DNA from: Paludibacteraceae bacterium
GTDB taxonomy: Bacteria > Bacteroidota > Bacteroidia > Bacteroidales > Paludibacteraceae
Direction of reading: 5' to 3'
Length of the DNA: 37,757 bases
NCBI GenBank assembly: GCA_024399535.1
Contig: JAKSNU010000012.1
Location: 1-37,757, forward strand
Shown: positions 8,901-15,685 of the stretch, in pieces
Layout of the letters: each line of letters starts with the position of its first letter
Numbering within the stretch: the stretch's first letter is position 1
Program-made: the position numbers and the translations under genes
Notes under the pieces: model-generated
The model's input: the letters and a program-made list of their open reading frames with translations, nothing else
What the model was told of the DNA's origin: nothing
Database searches by the model: none

Positions 8901-9307
8901 CATGTATTCGGCTAATACTATATAAATACCTACAGGAACTGAGAAGCAAACAGGCAATAAAAGAAGGGAGAGCAGACAGCGAACCTTGGAAAGATGCACA
9001 AAGATGGCAAGACTACGTCGATGAACTGACTACAAACAACACCCAGTTTAAATCGTGGTACTCACGCGTACTTGCCACTGTCATATTCGACTTTAGCAAG
9101 GGACTTGACTCTGTTAAAAAATTTTTCACATGGAGCAAGGAGTGGTCAGACACAACGAAAATGGGCAATCTGTATATGTCCGACGAACCTGGATTGACAT
9201 ATAGGATAGAATCTTTGAACTCGGATGCAGACAGAGGGAACCTGAAAGGGAACAAAATTTACAACCCAGAATATGCGTGGAGATACGAACTAACAAACAT
9301 CAACTGA
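5936..9307 (+). CDS. VgrG-like spike protein A (1123 aa) with heptad insert and long C-terminal extension
   Basis: VgrG forms the trimeric spike at the tip of a contractile injection machine such as a type VI secretion system. Residues about 1-175 and 250-540 form a gp27-like base. It is split by a coiled coil at about 180-237 that includes four near-identical D-I-E-N-L-K-K heptads. The signature HPFLVQYEETFYSFMLRT...YLYFENGKLHIG lies at about 254-290. The gp5-type OB-fold runs from about 555 to 690 (AGRVRARFEW, FEGGNIERPYVEGALF, NGHSIKF). The beta-helix needle (VDINAFTGITISAPNGSVNI) is at 704-773. The remaining 350 residues are mainly helical and unlike anything I know. Typical VgrGs are about 600-700 aa, so this one is very long. 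It shares domain order with the two following genes and starts six bases after its neighbour. The VgrG call is firm; the function of the extension is unknown. Confidence 0.88.
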   Translation: MVTCELLIKIGNDKKLYTFSTGNKSEFVVKDANKKEFKLNGTMTKIDVVKVMGKPNGIEAEIDITGSSLPEMAELNNEFQNNAAILNFVKKTNVKDKETKTIKEYSEFTVFNVGITTKYNEEGKIKGMKARLGIYSNDKFADLAYTSKAFTAKKLFSDIVKPEINEIENNQFNERIKPEIERIQKEIDKKEAELKKAKSDADKEKLKKEIENLKKDIENLKKDIENLKKDIENLKKDILINPTKGSINLKDDQDLIHPFLVQYEETFYSFMLRTVNRCGGYLYFENGKLHIGHAEGTERKIGDLFTDNEITESEGCNNAAFSTAAEKKDIDFQEGAYANKLQLRSEEKSTDKDALSTYVTDIGKDDYLQDIEKDKYDSASDQVNKDQSISIAVTNLLRSQNLMQYIVDTGLEETQIWASAASFAAENNKKFNKKYFSSVDDATKYDSTKKIYREFGTYTTGTEWNANLYNKFYTCIRRVQDIPDRRKIVINHTGEYKDIALGDTATYNSSNYIVTKVQYTESYGKLTGIKQKQTVELTEGVKINKTNHFIAERMCDPIRRVEGGMRAVVTDNMDPIWAGRVRARFEWETNNASPWIAVRSLASKEEGGVYFQPEEKDTVMLGFEGGNIERPYVEGALFTSNVGPRWGGRTYDDVISCRNGHSIKFNTIATKGQAAGVFGFPGGIFTPLTSVSIPNDSNLIKTTGGIEIGDDNGWYQIAMSSNNRSVTIQSMFGNVDINAFTGITISAPNGSVNISGQNVNITAGDKLTMVSGQNIMESIGGAGFGFQAGKALASFIESKTVDMNLLRHILDAFIRPVNGSMEITSYNNMIMESGRSHATIKQAEEYVMTEMLDITAGVAQKIHTTDRSDSNFFMRGLYKLYDTRDYEYTSTILYYNIKLLKSILTSIVEETYEIKFRDNEDQPTTEEARKTEFKEKIQDKIKNLNLEGLKIGSLIESIKNLDYQAEYDSNEVKKDEETFKTAHVANKDACIRLILYKYLQELRSKQAIKEGRADSEPWKDAQRWQDYVDELTTNNTQFKSWYSRVLATVIFDFSKGLDSVKKFFTWSKEWSDTTKMGNLYMSDEPGLTYRIESLNSDADRGNLKGNKIYNPEYAWRYELTNIN
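6560..6652 (+). repeat. 21-bp tandem repeat encoding coiled-coil heptads in VgrG-A
   Basis: Three perfect 21-bp units lie at 6581-6643, preceded by one variant unit at 6560-6580 and followed by a partial unit to 6652. Each unit encodes one heptad (D-I-E-N-L-K-K). Gain or loss of a unit would keep the frame and change coil length by one heptad. Confidence 0.93.
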
Positions 9308-9311
9308 GAAA

Positions 9312-12300
9312 ATGGCAATTTACAAGATAAAAAAAGGAACAGAGACAGTGACAGGCTTCACCATTGAAACTATCGAGCTGAAGAAGACGATATGCGGAAT
9401 ATCGTGGTGTAAGATAACAGGACAGCCTGTAGGCGACTGGCAAGCCTCGACACTTTACGACCAGGACATTTCGCTTATCTTTTGCGGAGAAAACAGCGAA
9501 GAAACCACCATATTCTCACAATTCAAAGTCAGCAGCATAGAAAAAGGCAAAAATACAACAATTAGAATGTACAGTCCAGAGGCTGCACTGGCAAGGGAAA
9601 CAGAATCAAAATCGTACACAGCGGTGAACTTCGCAAACGACATATTCTTGCCAACAATGAAAAATGCAAACTTATCAGTCAAAACAAGCGATGATACAAT
9701 ATTCGGAAAGATAGGCGGGGGCGACAACGAGTATATGAGCGCATATCTTGTACAATTCAACGAGACCAAGTATGATTTCCTGATGCGTACAACCAATAGA
9801 AGCGGTGTACCGATGTATTTCGAAAACGGACAAATGATACTTGGTAGAACAGGTAATACTATTAAAATAGATGACACATCAAAACAAGACTACAACGATG
9901 TCTTTTTCGGAGAAGAAGACACAGCTGAGAATAGAGAAGACAAAACATATTCGGCAGAGATAACCGACAACGAATTCTACGAAAGCATAAATAAAGGGAA
10001 ATATAACGAGTATTCCAAAGAACGCGAGACGGGCGACAGAGAATGGATGATTGCCCTACGCTCGCTCAACGAGCACAGTTCGCTGATGGACGGAGTGCTG
10101 GACGGAGGATTCAAGATTGCACAAACAACATCGGCATACGCCACAAACGTAAGTAAAGAAAACAACGAATACAACGACAAATATTTCAAAGACCCCAAAG
10201 GGCGACAATACAACGACAAGAAAGATTCATATACACAGTTTGCCAACTACACTGCATCGTCGGCTGACTCGCGTTTCTCGGACAAGCACTACAAAACAGT
10301 AAGAAAAGCACAGCAAGAGATGGCGAAAAAGTGCATCTGGGTGAGATATAAAACTTCGAAAGAGAAATATTTCATAGGCGACATCCTGGACATAAATGCG
10401 TGGGGAGGAGAATACATAGTGGTTCGCGTAGAGATGACGGCAAGCATAAAGAACAGTTCATGGAACAACACTTGGCAATATATGCTGATGGCAAAAGGCT
10501 CGTACGGCGACAATGGATATGTTATCACTCCTGCAGCAGACCTTTTAGCAGCGAGGGAAAACGAGAATACAATTCTGAAAGAATATGAGGAGATGGAAAT
10601 ATGGGAAGGCTGCAAATACGACGAAGTAAGAAGATTCGACGGAGTGCAACAAGCAACAGTTGTTGACAACCAAGACCCAAAGAGATTAGGCAGAGTGAGA
10701 GTGAAATATGGTTGGCAAGACGAAAATAGCGCAGCAACGCCATGGTTGAAGATGCTCACCCCTTTAGCCACGAAAAACGGTGGAGTATGTTTCGTGCCAC
10801 AGAAGGATGACAAATGTCTCGTAGGATACAGAAACGGCAATATAGAACAGCCATATATAGCTGGCGCAACATTCACAAAAGACACGACACCTAAGTGGGG
10901 TGCAAGAGGACACGAGAACATCATATCTTGCAAGAACGGGCACAGCATACGATTTTGGACGCCAAAAGATTTCCTTGCAAGCATAGCGAGCACCATCCCC
11001 ATGTTATCTTGGTTGACAGACCTCATACCAGGACAGGTACATGCTGACGCTCCAGATCCGACAAAAGACTCACGCGGAGGAATGTCGTATATCGGAGGAA
11101 TAGATATATCGGACGATGCATGTCTATACGAAATATCAGCCTCATCTACATCAAGAAGTGTAACAATATCCTCAAACCTCGGCAAGGTTGATGTCAATGC
11201 ATTCTCGGCAATCAACATCTCAGCACCAATGGGCGACATCAACATAACCGGCAAAAACGTTAGCATAATTGCAGGGAACAACTTGAAAGTCAAGGCAGGC
11301 GAAGAATTGAATAAAGATTCCGACTCAATAATGTCGATGATAGGTGCATCAATAAAGCCTGCAATAGTCGAGAAAGTGCTATTCTCAGACCTGATATTGG
11401 ATTTAAGGCCATTGGTTGCACTGAAGAACCTGATATACAAGCCAAGCGATGGCAATTTATGTTTCTCGTCAGAACAATTCATAACTATGGAAGCCGGCGA
11501 AGGAAAGGTCAGTCTGCCAAGCAGGGATTGTACGACAAACTATACAAATGACAGAGAAGCAAAGTCAAATTACATATTCTTCATTGCCATGATAGTGCAG
11601 GAGATGGACAGGATATTCGAGAAATCACTATTGAAGGTATCCTTAGGGGAAATCAGCATTAAAGACGCAATAGAAGAGGTAACACAATTTTTCAAAGACA
11701 ATAGTGACAAAATGAAGTCGAGTAAACGTGAAAAAATATGCACAGAACTCGCAGAAAAGTTTAACACCGAGAATATGAAATCATTTCCTGACGGAGTCAA
11801 TAAACTCGCAGATGAATTGGAAATGAAATGGATAAGACCTCAAAGGCCATCATCTTCGACAAAATATTATGCAAAGACAGGACGCGTAAAATCGGTATAT
11901 TCGCATTACCAAAGCCTTAGGGCGTACCTGACTATATTCAGAGAAAAAAGTTTTGCAACCCAGGACGACACATCGAATATCAACATGCTTTTAAAACTAT
12001 GCAAAGAAAAAAACAAAAACGACATTAATTTTAATATTAATTTCGTCAATAATGTAAACAATTCCATTTCAGACTCAACTAAAAACGTGACAGACATTAA
12101 ATTTGATGTGATAGATGAGGTAGAGCTTAAAACCGTAATAGTAAAAAATCCAATTTCAATTGACAGGGAAAAATTCGTAAAGAAGAAAAGAAATATCATT
12201 TTAGGATTCATCAAGGAAAACTATAATAAGATCAAGCAAACCACACCGATTGGAGACGGATATGAATTGCCAGAAGAAATAGATAAAAATGATGACTGGA

Positions 12301-12566
12301 ATAATTTCATTACACAATTCAGTAATCTTTTATCCAATATAGAATGGGACGATAATGATGAAGACTCCGCTTTCATTACTGAAATAGGAGAAACACTTGT
12401 AAAAAACTTTATGTCCGATAACATAAAGGACAAATGGGTAAGTCCTACAGTCGGAGGAATATACTATTCCGACAAGAAAAACGTCACTCACAAGTTGGGA
12501 ATAAAAGAGACAAACAAGAATAGGCCTGCCGAACTGATGAGAGAGATATTAACCACAATAAGATAA
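9312..12566 (+). CDS. VgrG-like spike protein B (1084 aa) with long C-terminal extension
   Basis: Same architecture as the preceding gene, with clearly diverged sequence. A gp27-like base spans about 1-430, with signature YLVQFNETKYDFLMRT...MYFENGQMILG at about 143-178. A shared insertion around 280-340 has the pattern YNDKYF...YTQFANY. The OB-fold at about 440-560 shows GRVRVKYGWQD, YRNGNIEQPYIAGATF and NGHSIRFW. The needle at 595-664 (VDVNAFSAINISAPMGDINI) aligns without gaps to those of its neighbours. A hydrophobic loop lies between the OB-fold and the needle (SIASTIPMLSWLTDLIPGQV). The C-terminal 420 residues are Lys/Asn/Asp-rich and largely helical, with no motif I recognise. It starts four bases after the previous stop and ends five bases before the next gene. 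Confidence 0.88.
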   Translation: MAIYKIKKGTETVTGFTIETIELKKTICGISWCKITGQPVGDWQASTLYDQDISLIFCGENSEETTIFSQFKVSSIEKGKNTTIRMYSPEAALARETESKSYTAVNFANDIFLPTMKNANLSVKTSDDTIFGKIGGGDNEYMSAYLVQFNETKYDFLMRTTNRSGVPMYFENGQMILGRTGNTIKIDDTSKQDYNDVFFGEEDTAENREDKTYSAEITDNEFYESINKGKYNEYSKERETGDREWMIALRSLNEHSSLMDGVLDGGFKIAQTTSAYATNVSKENNEYNDKYFKDPKGRQYNDKKDSYTQFANYTASSADSRFSDKHYKTVRKAQQEMAKKCIWVRYKTSKEKYFIGDILDINAWGGEYIVVRVEMTASIKNSSWNNTWQYMLMAKGSYGDNGYVITPAADLLAARENENTILKEYEEMEIWEGCKYDEVRRFDGVQQATVVDNQDPKRLGRVRVKYGWQDENSAATPWLKMLTPLATKNGGVCFVPQKDDKCLVGYRNGNIEQPYIAGATFTKDTTPKWGARGHENIISCKNGHSIRFWTPKDFLASIASTIPMLSWLTDLIPGQVHADAPDPTKDSRGGMSYIGGIDISDDACLYEISASSTSRSVTISSNLGKVDVNAFSAINISAPMGDINITGKNVSIIAGNNLKVKAGEELNKDSDSIMSMIGASIKPAIVEKVLFSDLILDLRPLVALKNLIYKPSDGNLCFSSEQFITMEAGEGKVSLPSRDCTTNYTNDREAKSNYIFFIAMIVQEMDRIFEKSLLKVSLGEISIKDAIEEVTQFFKDNSDKMKSSKREKICTELAEKFNTENMKSFPDGVNKLADELEMKWIRPQRPSSSTKYYAKTGRVKSVYSHYQSLRAYLTIFREKSFATQDDTSNINMLLKLCKEKNKNDINFNINFVNNVNNSISDSTKNVTDIKFDVIDEVELKTVIVKNPISIDREKFVKKKRNIILGFIKENYNKIKQTTPIGDGYELPEEIDKNDDWNNFITQFSNLLSNIEWDDNDEDSAFITEIGETLVKNFMSDNIKDKWVSPTVGGIYYSDKKNVTHKLGIKETNKNRPAELMREILTTIR

Positions 12567-12571
12567 CCACT

Positions 12572-15226
12572 ATGGATACATACGCAGTTTTATCAAATAC
12601 TCAATTATACATATTCGGCGTCATAGGGCCAAACAACGCTTTGTTGCAGAAGATTGTCATTGACAAGCAGATAAACAATCACGGCAAAGCGATATTGGAG
12701 TTCACGATAGCAGGTACAGACAATCCATCACAAGGTGATATACTCATAGATAAAGATAAACCAATATCAATTTATTTCGGTTCATTTATTAGCGATAATA
12801 TAAAACAGGGGTCTAAAAAAGGTGACCAAAGCCAGGATCCAATAATTGAAAACTATTATGTCTTCAAGGTCAATAAACGAATAATAAAAGACAAAACCAA
12901 CAACACTCTGGTAGTGGAAGTAGAACTCAGAAGCAGCGATATGTTTTTAGATAAGGAAAAAGGTAATAGCTGCTACACTGCTGGAAAGATGTTGAAAGAT
13001 ATAATAAATCCTGCATGCACAGGGTTAGGGAAAGTCATTCTCAGTACAAACGAAGAACTGAAGCCTATGCTGAGCTACGATAATGACGAGATCAGACACC
13101 CATATCTTGTACGACACAACGAGACGATGTATGAGTTCATTAAGAGAACAGCCAACAAAAGCGGGGAATTTCTGTATTTTGAAAAAGGAAAACTCTGTTT
13201 AGGATTGTCAAGCTACCCAATCGGCGATTGGTCGAAAACAGAAAAGATAGAAGCAAAAGACTGGGACAGCATAAGCACAGAATACACTAACGAAATAATA
13301 TATAGCGACAGTAATAACGGCAACGGAATCACAAGAAACGAGTACAGCAACACTATAGAAAAAAACATGTACGATTCAGAATCAGATGAAAGAGGTGTTC
13401 TTACACCTTTCTACTTCGAATTTGTCAATACAATCACCCATGCCGAAACAATAGGCGCAATGATTATAGGCTTGCTGGCGACAGAGTACAAATATTTCGG
13501 AATACCAGGTGTAAAATCTACAGTATTGGGATACGCCAACACTGCCAATGAAAAATACAATTCAAAATATTTCCCTAGTCAACCTGCCGAAAACTGCAAA
13601 GATCAGTATGGAGACAGCAACAAGAAATTCACACAGTTCGCTACAAACCCTAATAACTATTCAGGCAAGGTAAACGAAATATTAAAGCAAGGCGTAACAG
13701 GAACATATTACAATAACATAGCGCGAATGCAAGCTGAAGTTGGCAAACAACAACTTATAGCAGAAGCGACAGGAAAACACAACCACATAGCTTTGGGCAA
13801 GGCATTCAGATGGAATAATAAAAGTTGGATATCAGTAGGCACTGAAATAAATGTGGTCTTGAACAATCAGCAAAGCCCTGATTTCAAGATAACTGTCAAG
13901 GCAGTCTTTACACCTATGGTTGCAATTGCAAACGAAAATGTAGAAATCGCTGTAGCGCCAGTATGCTGCAAACACGTGCTGAGAGTCAGAGGTGGAGATA
14001 CGGCAAAAGTAGTGGATAGTGAAGATCCACAACGTATGGGACGTGTAAGGGTGAAATTTCCATGGTCGGAAACTGTGACACCATGGATACCCAACCTTTC
14101 GCTACATGCGACAAAAGGCGGAGGAACACACTTCATGCCGCAGGAAGGCGACACAGTTATGATAGAATATGAAGAAGGCAACATCGAAAAACCATATATT
14201 GCAGGAAGTATGTTCACAAGCGAACGCCCGCCTAAATATGGAACGAGGAAATACCAGGGCGTAATATCCAACCACCACGGACATACCATAAGATTTCTCA
14301 GCCCTGACAACACTTTGAATTACCTAAGCGGAATAGTACCAGCGGTAGGAGCCATCAGGGGATTTGCTCCTCAGGTGATGAGCAATAGTGCAGGAAAAGG
14401 CAAAGCCATAAGTAAGGCTTTAGGAGGAATAGAATTCACTGATGAATACGGATTGTTTAAGTTATCAGCCTCAAGCGACAACAGAGAAGTCGTTGTAGAT
14501 TCACCTGTTGGGTCGGTAACCATCAATGCCTATACTGGCATAAACATCAATGCCCCAAATGGCGATGTGACGATAAAAGGAATGGACGTTACAATAATGG
14601 CAAGAAATGCCGTAAACGTCACTTCAGGTGCTGACACTAAAAAAGCTGGTGTCACAGACAAAAAAAACCTTACAAATGCATTGAAAAACATTGTACTCGA
14701 TACATTTGATATGCCTCTTCTCAAGTCGTTGATACTCCAGATTGTAACCTTAGGAAGAATATTCAGGGCAGACAACCATATATCGTTGAAATCAGCAGGA
14801 AATATGACAATAGAAGTCGGCAAATGGAAAAGCATGCAGAATAAAACTTTCACTGACGGATGGAAAGGCTCATGGAAAAATGGTATGTGGTCAAAAATAT
14901 TCAACAAGAAACGCTATGTAAGCGAAAAAGATGAGACCTCGAAAATCGCTTTCGTCACATACAACGCACAAGGCGAAAAGAATGAAGAAACCAATAATAA
15001 TGGCGAAAATCTGCTCAACAATATTCCTATTGAGAACAACAACATAATCAATGTGAACAATCAAAACAACATAAATAATGAGAACAACATAAACAATGAG
15101 GACAACAACAAAAATAAAAAGCATCAATTGATTTTTGAGGAAGAAAATGAAGATAAAAAAGAACTCATTAGTCGTTCAGATTTAAATAAATTGTTTTTTG
15201 AGAAAAAATTAGATGAAGTCGAATAA
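12572..15226 (+). CDS. VgrG-like spike protein C (884 aa) with Asn-rich tail
   Basis: Third consecutive VgrG paralogue. Its N-terminus (ALLQKIVIDKQINNHGKAIL) is the most VgrG-like of the three. The signature HPYLVRHNETMYEFIKRT...FLYFEKGKLCLG lies at about 174-212, and the shared YNSKYF...FTQFA insertion at about 330-365. The OB-fold at about 473-600 shows DPQRMGRVRVKFPWSE, MPQEGDTVMIEYEEGNIEKP and HGHTIRF. The needle is at 618-687 (VTINAYTGININAPNGDVTI). The extension after the needle is shorter (197 aa). It contains a Trp/Lys-rich stretch (KTFTDGWKGSWKNGMWSK) and an Asn-rich low-complexity region at about 803-853. It is the last gene before a strong hairpin terminator. No immunity or separate effector gene follows. 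Confidence 0.9.
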   Translation: MDTYAVLSNTQLYIFGVIGPNNALLQKIVIDKQINNHGKAILEFTIAGTDNPSQGDILIDKDKPISIYFGSFISDNIKQGSKKGDQSQDPIIENYYVFKVNKRIIKDKTNNTLVVEVELRSSDMFLDKEKGNSCYTAGKMLKDIINPACTGLGKVILSTNEELKPMLSYDNDEIRHPYLVRHNETMYEFIKRTANKSGEFLYFEKGKLCLGLSSYPIGDWSKTEKIEAKDWDSISTEYTNEIIYSDSNNGNGITRNEYSNTIEKNMYDSESDERGVLTPFYFEFVNTITHAETIGAMIIGLLATEYKYFGIPGVKSTVLGYANTANEKYNSKYFPSQPAENCKDQYGDSNKKFTQFATNPNNYSGKVNEILKQGVTGTYYNNIARMQAEVGKQQLIAEATGKHNHIALGKAFRWNNKSWISVGTEINVVLNNQQSPDFKITVKAVFTPMVAIANENVEIAVAPVCCKHVLRVRGGDTAKVVDSEDPQRMGRVRVKFPWSETVTPWIPNLSLHATKGGGTHFMPQEGDTVMIEYEEGNIEKPYIAGSMFTSERPPKYGTRKYQGVISNHHGHTIRFLSPDNTLNYLSGIVPAVGAIRGFAPQVMSNSAGKGKAISKALGGIEFTDEYGLFKLSASSDNREVVVDSPVGSVTINAYTGININAPNGDVTIKGMDVTIMARNAVNVTSGADTKKAGVTDKKNLTNALKNIVLDTFDMPLLKSLILQIVTLGRIFRADNHISLKSAGNMTIEVGKWKSMQNKTFTDGWKGSWKNGMWSKIFNKKRYVSEKDETSKIAFVTYNAQGEKNEETNNNGENLLNNIPIENNNIINVNNQNNINNENNINNEDNNKNKKHQLIFEEENEDKKELISRSDLNKLFFEKKLDEVE
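15065..15100 (+). repeat. Two 18-bp tandem repeats in the Asn-rich tail of VgrG-C
   Basis: Two units at 15065-15082 and 15083-15100 differ at one base. Each encodes N-N-I-N-N-E, within a longer Asn-rich run. Similar but looser repeats flank them. Confidence 0.85.
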
Positions 15227-15229
15227 CAA

Positions 15230-15270
15230 AATCAGAATACCTTCTGACCAATGCAGAAGGTATTCTGATT
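15230..15270. terminator. Bidirectional terminator hairpin between VgrG-C and ridA
   Basis: A perfect 17-bp inverted repeat (15230-15246 with 15254-15270) with a 7-nt loop lies between two convergent genes. It ends the rho-to-VgrG gene string and can also serve ridA from the other side. There is only a weak U tract. Confidence 0.85.
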
Positions 15271-15293
15271 AATTGTCAATAACAAATAATATT

Positions 15294-15671
15294 TTATTTG
15301 CCAGCAATGGTCTCAATCTCGACCAAAGCACCCATAGGAAGTGATTTTACAGCAAAAGCAGAACGTGCTGGACATTCTGAGAGATAATACTGTTTATAGA
15401 CTTCGTTCATAGCACCGAAATCAGCGATGTCGCTTAAGAAAACAGTAGTCTTGACAACATCGTTGAAATCATAACCAGCCTCGTTGAGGATAGCACGTAC
15501 GTTGCGGAGCGACTGGTGAGTCTGCTCAGCAACACCGCCTTCAGCAAACTTGCCTGTAGCAGGGTCGATTGGAAGTTGACCGGAAATAAAAAGCATTCCG
15601 TTGACCTGCGTAGCCTGGCTGTAAGGTCCAATAGCTGCAGGAGCATTTTTGGTTGCAATGATTTTTTTCAT
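15294..15671 (-). CDS. ridA: RidA-family enamine/imine deaminase
   Basis: RidA hydrolyses reactive enamines and imines, such as 2-aminoacrylate, that leak from PLP enzymes. The 125-aa length fits. Characteristic stretches are AIGPYSQATQVNGMLFISGQ at 13-32, the QSLRNVRAIL helix, and ECPARSAFAVKSLPMGALVEIE with the substrate-binding Arg103 and Glu120. It lies 14 bases after the TPR gene and is probably co-transcribed with it and the Crp-like gene. A PLP aminotransferase is encoded divergently upstream of the same cluster, which suits this job, though the link is only by position. Confidence 0.95.
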   Translation of the reverse strand: MKKIIATKNAPAAIGPYSQATQVNGMLFISGQLPIDPATGKFAEGGVAEQTHQSLRNVRAILNEAGYDFNDVVKTTVFLSDIADFGAMNEVYKQYYLSECPARSAFAVKSLPMGALVEIETIAGK

Positions 15672-15685
15672 TATCGTATATTTTT

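Noticed and set aside
3464-15226. Contractile phage or R-type tailocin locus
   Set aside because: No tail tube, sheath, baseplate wedge, tape measure, lysis or integrase gene is present. Three VgrG-like spikes in a row fit a spike cargo module better than a phage.
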